NCBI RefSeq assembly: GCF_002197685.1
Contig: NZ_NBBI01000003.1
Location: 1 to 64,000 of the forward strand
Direction of reading: 5' to 3'
DNA from: Sphingomonas dokdonensis
GTDB lineage: Bacteria; Pseudomonadota; Alphaproteobacteria; Sphingomonadales; Sphingomonadaceae
DNA: 64,000 bases
The position numbers were made by a program, and so were the translations under genes. The notes below the pieces were generated by a model. That model saw nothing but the letters and a program-made list of their open reading frames with translations. It had not been told where the DNA came from and searched no databases. This document shows, in pieces, positions 1 to 7,981 of this stretch (its first letter is position 1; every line of letters begins with the position of its first letter).

Positions 1-13
1 GTCAAAGAGCGAC
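1..13 (-). promoter_or_regulatory. boxA-like antitermination site of an rRNA leader
   Basis: Read on the minus strand the first bases give GTCGCTCTTTGAC. This matches the boxA element (consensus TGCTCTTTAACA) found just before 16S rRNA genes, where Nus factors load to prevent premature termination. In sphingomonads a GCTCTTTGACAT-like string usually lies a short way upstream of the mature 16S end. The 16S gene itself would lie to the left of the window, so this is an inference from the leader only. Confidence 0.6.
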
Positions 14-110
14 AAAAACCGACGCCACAACCAACCCCTCTTTCGTGGGGCGATCTCGGCGCCTAAGCTTTCGCTAAACCACCGCGGCGACCCGTCCGGG
101 CCACCGCTGC

Positions 111-190
111 GGTGACACCCATCTAGGGAAAGGGTTCCCACCGGTCAACGGCTTTTTTGCACAACCGCGCAAAAAACCGCAAAACACCAA
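111..190 (-). promoter_or_regulatory. rRNA operon promoter with UP-like A/T tracts
   Basis: On the minus strand there is TTGACC (143-148), a 17-base spacer and TAGATG (120-125), close to the ideal sigma-70 pattern. Upstream of the -35 box (149-190) are A/T tracts, including two runs of six, separated by about one helical turn, as in an UP element. From the predicted start near 113, about 110 bases of leader run to the boxA-like site at the window edge. Together these point to a strong rRNA promoter firing leftward. No product is visible inside the window. Confidence 0.7.
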
Positions 191-367
191 GAAGGATCAG
201 GTACTTAGCCGAGTCTTCGGCAGCATGTCGGCGCGGTCTTGCCGGGCCACGGCTACGGCGAATCGGCGCGCAAGCCGGCCGCACACTGCAACCACGCGTC
301 CGATTCTCTGGGCATGTTGACCTTTTCGATTGCTCGAATCGGCCCGGGATGGCGCGACGGGCGCTAC
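191..367. other. spacer with no recognised feature
   Basis: This stretch lies between the putative rRNA promoter and the end of the aldo/keto reductase gene. Open frames crossing it are antisense or out-of-frame continuations of that gene. No ribosome binding site, tRNA or clear hairpin with a T-run is visible. Confidence 0.5.
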
Positions 368-1348
368 TTACTGGAAGCCGACCACGCCGTGCGGAACATA
401 GGCGTTTTCCAGCCGGCGTACCTCCGCGTCGCTGAGCACGATGTCGAGCGCTGCAATCGCATCCGCCAGATGCCCCTGCTTCGACGCGCCGACGATCGGC
501 GCCGAGACGACCGGCTGCGCCAACACCCAGGCGAGCGCTATCTGCGCGCGCGGCACACCGCGCTCTGCCGCCACGGCGGCGACCGCCTCCACCACCTTGC
601 GGTCCGCATCGGCGGTGCGGGCATAAAGCGTGCGACCGAACTTGTCGGTCTGCGATCGCTCGGTGGTTGTATCCCAGTCGCGCGTCAGCCGGCCACGCGC
701 CAGCGGGCTCCACGGGATCACGCCGATCCCTTCCGCCTCGCAGAGCGGCAGCATCTCGCGCTCTTCCTCGCGGTATAGGAGATTGAGGTAATTCTGCATC
801 GAGACGAAGCGCGTCCAGCCGTTCGCTTCGGCCACATGCAGCATGGTCGCAAATTGCCAAGCGTACATCGAGGACGCGCCGATATACCTGGCCTTGCCCG
901 CCTTCACGACGTCGTGGAGCGCCTCCAGCGTCTCCTCGATCGGCGTGTCATGGTCGAAGCGATGGATCTGGTAGAGATCGACATAGTCGGTCCCCAGCCG
1001 CGTCAGGCTGGCGTCGATCTCGTGCATGATCGCCTTGCGGCTGAGCCCCGCGCCATTGGGCCCCGGCCGCATGCGCCCGTGGACCTTGGTGGCGATCACC
1101 ACCTCGTCGCGGCGCGCGAACTCCTTCAGCGCGCGGCCCACGATCTCCTCCGAGCTGCCGTCCGAATAGACGTTGGCGGTATCGAAGAACGTGATGCCGG
1201 CCTCGATCGCCTGGCGCAGCAGCGGTCGGCTCTGTTCCTCGCTCAGCGTCCATTCGTGATTGCCGCGCGCCGGGTCGCCATAGGTCATGCAACCGAGGCA
1301 GAGCCGCGAGATGTCGAGGCCGGTCGAGCCGAGCTTCACATAATCCAT
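368..1348 (-). CDS. aldo/keto reductase
   Basis: The gene encodes a 326-residue NADPH-dependent oxidoreductase of the aldo/keto reductase superfamily (YajO/Tas-like group), predicted cytosolic, reducing aldehydes or ketones. The family's tetrad is visible: Asp56 in FFDTANVYSDG, Tyr61, Lys88 in IATKVHG and His129 in YQIHRFD. The C-terminal cofactor-binding part reads PIVGASKQGHL. Length is typical. I start at ATG 1348, which follows GGGAG at good spacing; an in-frame ATG seven codons upstream has no better signal. The substrate cannot be deduced. It is a single gene reading toward the putative rRNA promoter. Confidence 0.9.
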   Translation of the reverse strand: MDYVKLGSTGLDISRLCLGCMTYGDPARGNHEWTLSEEQSRPLLRQAIEAGITFFDTANVYSDGSSEEIVGRALKEFARRDEVVIATKVHGRMRPGPNGAGLSRKAIMHEIDASLTRLGTDYVDLYQIHRFDHDTPIEETLEALHDVVKAGKARYIGASSMYAWQFATMLHVAEANGWTRFVSMQNYLNLLYREEEREMLPLCEAEGIGVIPWSPLARGRLTRDWDTTTERSQTDKFGRTLYARTADADRKVVEAVAAVAAERGVPRAQIALAWVLAQPVVSAPIVGASKQGHLADAIAALDIVLSDAEVRRLENAYVPHGVVGFQ

Positions 1349-1447
1349 TCGCCGCTCCCTTGATCGCACAACACCGTTTACCGTTCCGATCGTTCGCCCG
1401 CGGAACCTTCCTTGCTGGCGGTCGTCGCTGGCCTGCTATTCGCCGTG

Positions 1448-1696
1448 CTACTCGGTCGATCCGGCGTTCGGCTGCTCGCCGGTCTTCTCCTCGCCCAGTT
1501 GCCCGGTGCCGTGATAGGCGCGCTTGGACTGGCCGCCATCGAAGTCGCCGCCCTTCTTGCCGGTATGGGGATTGGGATAAGCGCCGCCCTGGCTCTCGCC
1601 GCTGCCCGCGGGGTTGCTCGCGATATCGTCGCGCGGCTTGTCACCATGCATCGGCGCGTCGGCGCCGTCCGCCTGCGTTGGTTGCTTGTCGGTCAT
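1448..1696 (-). CDS. small hydrophilic stress-type protein (82 aa)
   Basis: This 82-residue protein is strongly hydrophilic and rich in Gly, Asp, Lys and Gln, with no membrane segment and no Cys. It starts MTDKQPTQADG, and its second half carries GGDFDGG and AYHGTGQLGEEKTGEQP. The composition suggests an intrinsically disordered protein; I do not recognise a named family. ATG 1696 follows GGAGAG at good spacing. A longer in-frame reading to 1861 would cross a terminator hairpin and is rejected. An EcfG-type promoter lies 45-70 bases upstream, so the gene probably belongs to the general stress regulon. The biochemical role is unknown. Confidence 0.75.
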   Translation of the reverse strand: MTDKQPTQADGADAPMHGDKPRDDIASNPAGSGESQGGAYPNPHTGKKGGDFDGGQSKRAYHGTGQLGEEKTGEQPNAGSTE

Positions 1697-1741
1697 GTTT
1701 TCTCTCCAGCGTACGGCCGAGGCCGGTCTCCGCCCCACAGC

Positions 1742-1766
1742 AACGAGGCGGGCCGCGGCGTGTTCC
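1742..1766 (-). promoter_or_regulatory. EcfG (general stress) sigma factor promoter
   Basis: The minus strand carries GGAAC (1762-1766), exactly 16 bases, then CGTT (1742-1745). This is the consensus of promoters read by the alphaproteobacterial general stress sigma factor EcfG, under PhyR-NepR control. It points straight at the 82-residue gene, with a predicted leader of about 35-40 bases. The match is exact at every consensus position. Confidence 0.75.
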
Positions 1767-1807
1767 GACGCGAGCGGATGAATGCGCGGCGCATCGAGCT
1801 GTTGCCG

Positions 1808-1846
1808 CCAAAAAGCGAAAGGCCGCACCCTTGCGGGCACGGCCTT
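1808..1846 (-). terminator. Rho-independent terminator after the 23-aa ORF
   Basis: On the minus strand AAAGGCCG (1839-1846) pairs with CGGCCTTT (1817-1824). An inner CCC/GGG pairing closes a TTGC-sized loop, and CGCTTTTT follows. This is a canonical intrinsic terminator. It lies 28 bases beyond the stop codon of the 23-codon ORF, making that ORF a self-contained transcription unit. Confidence 0.8.
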
Positions 1847-1873
1847 TCCATTGTCAGCCATTCGTGGCGATCG

Positions 1874-1945
1874 TCAGGCGAGAACCCCCGCGTCGGCGGT
1901 CACACCCATCAGACTTGCCGCGAGCGGCGTGAGACAATGAGACAT
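1874..1945 (-). CDS. 23-residue mini-protein with strong SD
   Basis: An ATG at 1945 is preceded at 6-base spacing by AAAGGAGGTG (1951-1960), one of the best Shine-Dalgarno sequences in the window. The frame runs 24 codons to TGA: it begins MSHCLTPLAASL and ends DAGVLA. An intrinsic terminator follows at once. The peptide has one Cys and a short apolar middle, but is too short and polar to be a sure membrane helix. It could be a functional mini-protein or a leader peptide with an attenuator; no run of one amino acid's codons supports attenuation. Function unknown. Confidence 0.55.
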   Translation of the reverse strand: MSHCLTPLAASLMGVTADAGVLA

Positions 1946-2091
1946 TCGACCACCTCCTTTCTGTTGTTGAACACTAACCGCGATGTGGGTTGGCGGCGGG
2001 CGATTACAATGGTTTAGCGGCCCGATGATGCGCCGCCGTCATATTTTGTTGCCGGGCGCAACGCGTTGCCGGTTCGAGCTTTGTACGTCGC

Positions 2092-2328
2092 ATGCCAACC
2101 TATGTCTTTCGCGTCCGCACCCCTGACAATGTCGCCCATCGGGCCCAGCACATCGAGCTGCCGGATCTGAACGCCGCGATGGCGCAGGCCCAGCGCTACG
2201 CGCGGACGTTGATCCGCCATCCCGTTCGCCGCGGGCAGCGGGCGATCGGGGGTGCCATGGACGTGGAGGTGGGCGATCAGCCGATCGCGCGGCTGCTGCT
2301 GAGCGAAGTCGCGCTGCAAATCTCCTGA
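2092..2328 (+). CDS. small hypothetical protein, DUF6894-like
   Basis: A 78-residue protein beginning MPTYVFRVRTPDN, with ELPDLNAAMAQAQRYARTLI in the middle. The pattern of an N-terminal beta strand, a polar turn, then ELPD and an alanine-rich helix resembles the small DUF6894 proteins common in alphaproteobacteria, which have no known function. There is no signal peptide or membrane segment. The gene stands alone 57 bases before the HAD phosphatase gene on the same strand. No strong ribosome binding site is visible before ATG 2092, so the start is less certain. Confidence 0.6.
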   Translation: MPTYVFRVRTPDNVAHRAQHIELPDLNAAMAQAQRYARTLIRHPVRRGQRAIGGAMDVEVGDQPIARLLLSEVALQIS

Positions 2329-2385
2329 GCCGCGGCCGACGAGGGTCTTTGACACCGGCCGCCGACCCGATGCACGGGCGCCGCG

Positions 2386-3078
2386 ATGACCGACGCTCCC
2401 AAGACGCTGCTGGCGATCTATGATCTCGATCGCACGATCACCAGCCTGCCGACCTGGACGCCGTTTCTGCTGTTCGCCGCGCGCCGGCTGCAGCCCGCCC
2501 GCCTCGCGCTCGCGCCGGCTTTGCTCGGCCCGGCGGCGGCGCGCGCGCTGCGGCTGCTGGACCGTGACCGGCTGAAGGAGCGGATGCATCGCCTGATGCT
2601 CGGCCCCGCCGTGCCGCCGCAGCGCATGGCCGAGGTGGCCGACGCCTTTGCCCGCTGGATCGCGCAGCATCACATCCGCCCCGGCGCCCGTGCGCAACTG
2701 GCGGCGGACCGGCAGGAAGGCCGCCGTATCCTGATCGCCTCCGCCGCCCACCGTTTCTACGCCGCGTCGATCGCCGCGCAGCTGGGGATCACCGATCTCG
2801 TCGCGACGGAGGCTGAGCGCAGCGCGGCCGGCGCGATCCTGCCGCAGCTTGACGGGCCGAACTGCTATGCCGCCGCCAAACAGGTGATGATCGCTGCCTG
2901 GCTGGCGCGCGCCGGGCTGGACCGCGCCACCACGCACATCCGCTTCTATTCCGATCACGTCACCGATCGCCCGACGTTCGACTGGGTGGACGAGCCAGTG
3001 GCGGTGAACCCGCACCGCAAGCTGCGCGACCTCGCAGCCGCCCGCGGCTGGCCAATGGTCGACTGGGGCGTCGGCTAG
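2386..3078 (+). CDS. HAD-IB family phosphatase (PSP/CicA-like)
   Basis: A 230-residue phosphohydrolase of HAD subfamily IB, the group of phosphoserine phosphatase and Caulobacter CicA. Motif I is Asp13-Leu-Asp15-Arg-Thr17 (nucleophile and acid/base), motif II Ser119 in ILIASAAHRF, the conserved Lys is Lys165, and motif IV is FYSDHVTDRP with Asp190 and Asp194. All catalytic positions are present. The gene converges on the CDP-glycerol-transferase-like genes, the two stop codons overlapping within CTAG. Proximity to those and to lipid-type genes suggests a phospholipid or polyol-phosphate substrate, which is inference. Confidence 0.85.
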   Translation: MTDAPKTLLAIYDLDRTITSLPTWTPFLLFAARRLQPARLALAPALLGPAAARALRLLDRDRLKERMHRLMLGPAVPPQRMAEVADAFARWIAQHHIRPGARAQLAADRQEGRRILIASAAHRFYAASIAAQLGITDLVATEAERSAAGAILPQLDGPNCYAAAKQVMIAAWLARAGLDRATTHIRFYSDHVTDRPTFDWVDEPVAVNPHRKLRDLAAARGWPMVDWGVG

Positions 3079-4220
3079 GCGCCGAACCGCGCGACGATCG
3101 CCGCCGCCGCGCGCACCGATGCCGGCTCCTCGTCACGCGAGAAGGTCGCCGCGAACGCCGCCTCCTGCGCCGCGCGGTAGCGGTCGGGGCTCTCCACCGC
3201 GCGGTCGAGCGCGCCGGGCAGCGCATCGACGCTGTCGATCACCTCGCCCAGCCGCCAATGCGTGAAATCCGGGTTCCCCACCCAATCCGCGCCGCTCGCG
3301 TTCAGGAAGATCGCCGGGCGCGGCCGCACGATCCATTCGTAAATCTGGCTACTGGCATCGCCCAAATAGATGTCCGCCGCGCGGGTATAGGTCATGTCGA
3401 CCGACGCCTCGCTCCCCATGTCGACGCGGATATGCGGGAGATCACGAAAGCGCTCGGCCACATCGCGCCGCCAACGGACCACGCGATGCTCGACCGAGGC
3501 ATGCATCCGCCGCTGCGCCAGCATCACATGCGGCGCGACCACAAGGTTGAAATCGCGCTGCCCGGCGAACCAGGCGATCACCGCCTCACCCATCGCGTAC
3601 CAGGAGGAGAGCAACGGATCGAAATGCGGGTTGTACAGCACCACCGGCCGATCGTTGTCGAACAAGCGCGCGGGCAGCGCATCGTCGATCGTGTCGAACT
3701 TGGGATAACCGACCACCACGTGATTGTCGGGGGTGATCAGCCCGCCTGCCAGCATCCGGTCTCGCACCTTCGCGCCCGACAGCAGCACCAGGTCGAACCC
3801 GCGCATCACGTCGCGAAAGCCGACCGAGCGATCCCCCGCCCCATGCGGAATCCACACGTATTTGAGCCGATCGAGCCCGAAGCGATCGCGCAGCAGCAGC
3901 GACGTCGTCTCGGGCACAACCAGCACATCCAGCGCCGCGAAAGCCGGCAGATTCTCGCGCAACGTCGCGATCCGGCGAAACGGGGCGACATGGCGAACCA
4001 CCCGGTCGAGCGCCGCCGCAACCCGCCCCACCGTCAAGGAGACGAACCGCACCTGCCCCGCCGCTGCGCCGAGCAGCCGGCGCACCTCCCCCTCCTGCGC
4101 CGCCGAGGACGTAAGCACCACCACCTCGACTTGGCGGTAGCGCAGCAGTGCCGCGATCACCGGCGCGGTGTGGCGGATCTGATGCAGCGCGTCGTGATTG
4201 AAGAGAAACCCGACCTTCAT
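3075..4220 (-). CDS. CDP-glycerol glycerophosphotransferase-like protein 1
   Basis: A 381-residue protein starting MKVGFLFNHDALHQIRHTAP. It has a two-domain GT-B-like layout: the N-terminal half ends with WIPHGAGDRS, and the C-terminal half has VDMTYTRAADIYLGDASSQ followed by EWIVRPRPAIFLN. The last block matches the signature of CDP-glycerol:poly(glycerophosphate) glycerophosphotransferases (TagB/TagF type), which move glycerol-phosphate from CDP-glycerol to an envelope acceptor. It is clearly paralogous to the next gene upstream and coupled to it through a 4-base ATGA overlap. No membrane helix is visible. The in-frame reading beyond 4220 is upstream gene sequence in the wrong frame. Confidence 0.75.
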   Translation of the reverse strand: MKVGFLFNHDALHQIRHTAPVIAALLRYRQVEVVVLTSSAAQEGEVRRLLGAAAGQVRFVSLTVGRVAAALDRVVRHVAPFRRIATLRENLPAFAALDVLVVPETTSLLLRDRFGLDRLKYVWIPHGAGDRSVGFRDVMRGFDLVLLSGAKVRDRMLAGGLITPDNHVVVGYPKFDTIDDALPARLFDNDRPVVLYNPHFDPLLSSWYAMGEAVIAWFAGQRDFNLVVAPHVMLAQRRMHASVEHRVVRWRRDVAERFRDLPHIRVDMGSEASVDMTYTRAADIYLGDASSQIYEWIVRPRPAIFLNASGADWVGNPDFTHWRLGEVIDSVDALPGALDRAVESPDRYRAAQEAAFAATFSRDEEPASVRAAAAIVARFGA

Positions 4221-5347
4221 GCCGCCGCCCGCCGGCCTTCCATGAAGGCGATCACCGCCTCGGCTGCCCGGCCCGCCGCGCCCGGCGAGGTATCGCCGAG
4301 GCTCGCCTTCGCCAGCGCCTCCTGCCGCTCGCGGTACAGCGCATGCCGCTCGGGCGCGGCGCGGATCGCCGCCATCAGGTCCGCCGGATCGTCCACCACA
4401 TCGCCCAGATGCCAATGCGCAAAGCTCGGATCATCACGCCAGTCGATGCGATGCGCGTTCAGGAACACGCACGGCCGCGGCTGGGCAAGGAATTCATACA
4501 CCTGGCTGCTGACATCACCGACATAGATGTCCGCCGCCACCGCATAGCTCATGTCGACCGAGCGATCGGAGCCGGGATCGACCAGCACGTTCGCCGTCGA
4601 GCGCGCGCGCCACGCGTCACGCACCGCCTCCGTGCGGCGGCGGAACAGCTTCACATGTGGCGCGACGACAAGGTTCATCCCCGGCTCGGCGGCGAACCCC
4701 GCGAGCATCGGCTCGATGAATTTGTACCAGGAGGTGAGCTTGGGCTCCTTGTGCGGATTGTAGAGCACGGTGCGCTGCTCGCGCGCAAAGGGTAGCCGGT
4801 TCGCCTTGGCGATGCGCGCCGCGGTGTCGAGCTTCACCGATCCGGTCAGCGCATAGCCGCCCTCTCGGACCAAGCCCTCGGCCAGCATCCGCGCCGCCGT
4901 CTTCTCGCCGGCGAGCAGCACCAGATCGAACGTCGCAATGCGCGGAATGAAGCCGCGCGCCCGGTCGCCGAAGCCATGCGGGCTGTAGATCAGCCGGGGA
5001 AGATCCGCCCCCAGCCGGCGCAACGCCGCCGCGGTATTCTCCACCGCGAAGATCGCGTCATAGCCGTTCAGCTCGGCGATGTTGTCGCGCATCACCATGT
5101 CCTTGAACATGCCCAGCCGCCGCAGCCGCTGCTGCGCCGTGCGCGTCAGCCACGATTTGCGCAGTGGCCGCTCCTCGATCGCCGGCCCACCCCACGCCGC
5201 CGCGATCCGCGCCAGATGGTGCGGCGTCTCGGGATCGTTATAATGGTTGACGATCGTCCAGTCGGTACGACGGGCGAGCTCCAGCGCGATGGCCGCGCCG
5301 TGGTAGCACTGATAGGCTTCTGCGATATAGAGGAAAGCGATGCGCAT
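4217..5347 (-). CDS. CDP-glycerol glycerophosphotransferase-like protein 2
   Basis: A 376-residue paralog of its downstream neighbour, starting MRIAFLYIAEAYQCYHGAA. Shared landmarks include YSPHGFGDRARGF, SWYKFIEPMLAGF, NLVVAPHVKLF, and SVDMSYAVAADIYVGDVSSQ followed by YEFLAQPRPCVFLN. The pair looks like a tandem duplication that has diverged. A transferase role with a CDP-activated polyol phosphate is predicted from the family. Its start at 5347 overlaps the annotated start of the divergent flippase at 5340, so the promoters for both directions must lie in or very close to coding DNA. Confidence 0.75.
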   Translation of the reverse strand: MRIAFLYIAEAYQCYHGAAIALELARRTDWTIVNHYNDPETPHHLARIAAAWGGPAIEERPLRKSWLTRTAQQRLRRLGMFKDMVMRDNIAELNGYDAIFAVENTAAALRRLGADLPRLIYSPHGFGDRARGFIPRIATFDLVLLAGEKTAARMLAEGLVREGGYALTGSVKLDTAARIAKANRLPFAREQRTVLYNPHKEPKLTSWYKFIEPMLAGFAAEPGMNLVVAPHVKLFRRRTEAVRDAWRARSTANVLVDPGSDRSVDMSYAVAADIYVGDVSSQVYEFLAQPRPCVFLNAHRIDWRDDPSFAHWHLGDVVDDPADLMAAIRAAPERHALYRERQEALAKASLGDTSPGAAGRAAEAVIAFMEGRRAAA

Positions 5348-6683
5348 CCGCGTGCCCCATAGCGCGGTGGCGATTGGAAGACAGCCGTTGACGTCCCCCC
5401 CCGAACCAATATCTCCGTTCCGGCGCGCGCTGCGCAACGTCGGCTGGCTGCTGACCGGCAAGGGCCTCGGCGCCGTGCTCAGCATCGTCTATCTCGCGCT
5501 CGCCACGCGCTCGCTGGGCGTCGAGACGTTTGGCACCTTCACCCTGATCCTCAGCACGGCGCAGGCAGTGGCCGCGCTGGTCGCCTTTCAGACGTGGCAG
5601 ATCGTGGTGCGCTTCGGCATGGCGCACCGCGAAAGCGGTGATGCCGGCGCGCTCTCGCGCCTGATCCGCTTCTGCCTCGCGCTCGACATTGGCGGCGCGC
5701 TGCTCGGCATCGCCATTGCGGCCGTCGCCTTGTGGCTGATGCAGGCGCATTTCGGCTGGTCCGCCGCGCTGGCGTGGCAGGCGTTCGGCTTTGCCGTGAT
5801 CCTGCTCCTGTCGGTGCGCTCCACAGCCGTCGGCATCTTGCGCCTGCACGATCGCTTCGCCGTGGGCGCCGCCGCCGATTCGGTCACCTCGATCAGCCGG
5901 TTCGTCGGCGCGATCGTCGCGGTGTGGCAGGGCGCCACGCTCACCGGGTTCCTGATCGCCTGGGCGGCGGCCGAAGTGCTGACCGCGCTCGGCTATTGGA
6001 TCAGCGCCGCGCGCGTCGCCCCGCACGCGCTCGGTCGTTGGCGCGGAGTTTCAGCGACACCCGCCGAGAACCTCGGCATCTGGCACTTCGCCTTCGTCAC
6101 CAACGTCAATTCGACGCTAAACGCCGCCAGCCGGCAATTCGCGGTCGTGCTCGTCGGGCTGCTCACCGGCGCCGCGGCGGCGGGCAATTACCGGCTCGCC
6201 TATCAGCTCAGCCAATCCTTGGTCCGCCTTGCCGATCTGTTCGCACGCGGCGTCTTTCCGGAAGTGACGCGCGCCCACGCCGGGCAGCGGCCGGGCGAAC
6301 TGCGTCGGCTGGTGCGCCAGTCGGCGAAGCTCGCGCTGGGCGTCGGTTTCGCCACCTGCCTGCTGGTGCCGCTCCTGGGCAGGCCGGCGCTGCACCTCAT
6401 CGCCGGCGCGGCCTATCTCGGCGCGTTCCCCGTGCTCGTGCTGCTCGGCCTCGCTGCCGGGCTGGACATCATGGCCGTGGGCTTCGAGCCCGTGCTGCTC
6501 GGCACCGGCCATGCGGCACGCGCGCTACGCATCCGCGTCGCGTCCGTTGCCGTGCTTTTCGCGCTGATCTTCGCGCTGATGCCGTCGCTCGGCACGATCG
6601 GCGCCGGCATCGCCTCGCTCGCCGCCTCCGCGGTGGCGCTCGTCGCGCTGATGCACGGCGCCTATGTCCTGAGCCGGCGGTGA
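5340..6683 (+). CDS. Wzx-like polysaccharide/lipid flippase
   Basis: About 447 residues with roughly twelve hydrophobic segments, of the MOP/MATE exporter superfamily (RfbX/Wzx type), which moves lipid-linked saccharides across the inner membrane. Typical N-terminal pattern: WLLTGKGLGAVLSIVYLALA followed by RSLGVETFGTF. The start is uncertain. ATG 5340 lies inside the divergent gene. TTG at 5388, seven bases after GGAAG, would give a protein starting (M)TSPPEPISPFRRAL and is at least as plausible. With the two neighbouring transferases it suggests synthesis and export of a surface polymer. Confidence 0.82.
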   Translation: MRIRVPHSAVAIGRQPLTSPPEPISPFRRALRNVGWLLTGKGLGAVLSIVYLALATRSLGVETFGTFTLILSTAQAVAALVAFQTWQIVVRFGMAHRESGDAGALSRLIRFCLALDIGGALLGIAIAAVALWLMQAHFGWSAALAWQAFGFAVILLLSVRSTAVGILRLHDRFAVGAAADSVTSISRFVGAIVAVWQGATLTGFLIAWAAAEVLTALGYWISAARVAPHALGRWRGVSATPAENLGIWHFAFVTNVNSTLNAASRQFAVVLVGLLTGAAAAGNYRLAYQLSQSLVRLADLFARGVFPEVTRAHAGQRPGELRRLVRQSAKLALGVGFATCLLVPLLGRPALHLIAGAAYLGAFPVLVLLGLAAGLDIMAVGFEPVLLGTGHAARALRIRVASVAVLFALIFALMPSLGTIGAGIASLAASAVALVALMHGAYVLSRR

Positions 6684-6937
6684 GAGAAGGGCCTCCCCGG
6701 CCGACCACCTTGAATTCGCCGCCGCCCGTGGCAACCTACCAAGCTGACAGATCGCCCCCTTCTCGCCGCAAACGGGAAGAACGATGCCGTCACTTGGTTC
6801 GAGAACACGCCGGAAAGAAGAACAAGTTTCCACTTCCGCTCGGGAACTGCCGCATTTGCGCCCATTTGCGCAGGCAACGCTCTAGCCGACGATTATCAAA
6901 CCCTTTCGCTTTGCATCTGTGAGGACGTCAGATTTCC

Positions 6938-7981
6938 GTGAAAGTGCCCTTTCCGACCGGCGACGCCGTTCCACCCAAAAGTGGGCCGCGCGCGGATCTG
7001 ATCACGATGCTGGATCGCAAGCCGCTTGCCGCCACGCCCAATGCCACCTTCCGCTTTGCGCGCGGGGCGGCCCGGGCGGGGATCATCAGCAACCCGCGCA
7101 GCCGCCGCAACTGGACCGTCGATCTGGAGCGCAAGATCGGCCCCGGCGTGCTCGCGGCGGCGCCGACCACCAACGACCAGCTCGTCGCCACGCTGCGCTC
7201 CTTTGCCGAGCAGAAGCTCGAGCTGCTGGTGATCGACGGCGGTGACGGCACGGTGCGCGATGTGCTGAGCGCCGCGGCGGGCATCTATGGCGATGACCTG
7301 CCGCCGCTCGCGCTGCTGCCCTCGGGCAAGACCAACGCGCTGGCGCTCGACCTCGGCATTCCCGTCGGCTGGACCTTGCAGGACGCGATGACTGCGCATG
7401 CCGAGGGACGCATCCAGACCCGCTCGCCGATCGAGATCCGCCGCGATGCCGAGGAGCCGCTGTGCGGCTTCATCTTCGGCGTCGGCGGCTTCGTGATGGC
7501 GACCGAGCTGGCGCAGGGCACGCATCGCCTCGGCGCGATCGACGGCTTGGCGGTCGGCCTGTCGCTGGTCGGCGCGGTGGCGCAAACCTGTTTCGGCAGC
7601 CACGCCAACCGCTGGCGCGTGGGCGAAAAGGTCGAGATCCTCGACTACAGCACCGGCGAGACCAAGGTGCGCGACCTTTACCTGCTGCTCGCCTCCACGC
7701 TTCACAAGATGCCGCTGGGGATCAAGCCGCTCGGCACCACCAGCACTGGCCTCGATGTGCTGGCCGTCGAGGCACCCCCGCGCATGCTGCCCGTCGCCGC
7801 GGCGGCGATCGTCGCCGGTCGCGAGGGCGGCTGGCTGGAGCGGAAGGGGTATCACCATGCCCATGCCGTGCCGCCGGTGCAGCTGAAGCTGGAACGCGGC
7901 TTCATCCTCGACGGCGAGCTGTTCCCCGGCGGCACCATCGACGTGCGCACCGGCGCGCCGATCCGGTTCGTGACGCCATGA
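6938..7981 (+). CDS. diacylglycerol/lipid kinase family protein
   Basis: A 347-residue protein of the DAGK catalytic superfamily, which phosphorylates diacylglycerol or sphingoid-type lipids with ATP. The nucleotide-binding motif GGDGT is at residues 101-105, preceded by LLVID; SNPRSRR lies at 51-57, and LPSGKTNALALDLGIP replaces the usual PLGTGNDFAR block. The C-terminal beta-sandwich ends with FILDGELFPGG. I use GTG 6938, after GAGG at long spacing; an internal ATG at 7007 has no clear ribosome binding site. The stop overlaps the next start (ATGA), so it is translationally coupled to the TAM41-like gene. Confidence 0.85.
   Translation: MKVPFPTGDAVPPKSGPRADLITMLDRKPLAATPNATFRFARGAARAGIISNPRSRRNWTVDLERKIGPGVLAAAPTTNDQLVATLRSFAEQKLELLVIDGGDGTVRDVLSAAAGIYGDDLPPLALLPSGKTNALALDLGIPVGWTLQDAMTAHAEGRIQTRSPIEIRRDAEEPLCGFIFGVGGFVMATELAQGTHRLGAIDGLAVGLSLVGAVAQTCFGSHANRWRVGEKVEILDYSTGETKVRDLYLLLASTLHKMPLGIKPLGTTSTGLDVLAVEAPPRMLPVAAAAIVAGREGGWLERKGYHHAHAVPPVQLKLERGFILDGELFPGGTIDVRTGAPIRFVTP

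Noticed and set aside
1697..1861. Longer start for the 82-residue protein
   Set aside because: It would begin on the far side of the EcfG promoter and inside the terminator of the mini-gene.
1808..1945. Amino-acid attenuator controlling the 82-residue gene
   Set aside because: The 23-residue peptide lacks a run of any one codon, no antiterminator pairing is evident, and the downstream gene has its own promoter.
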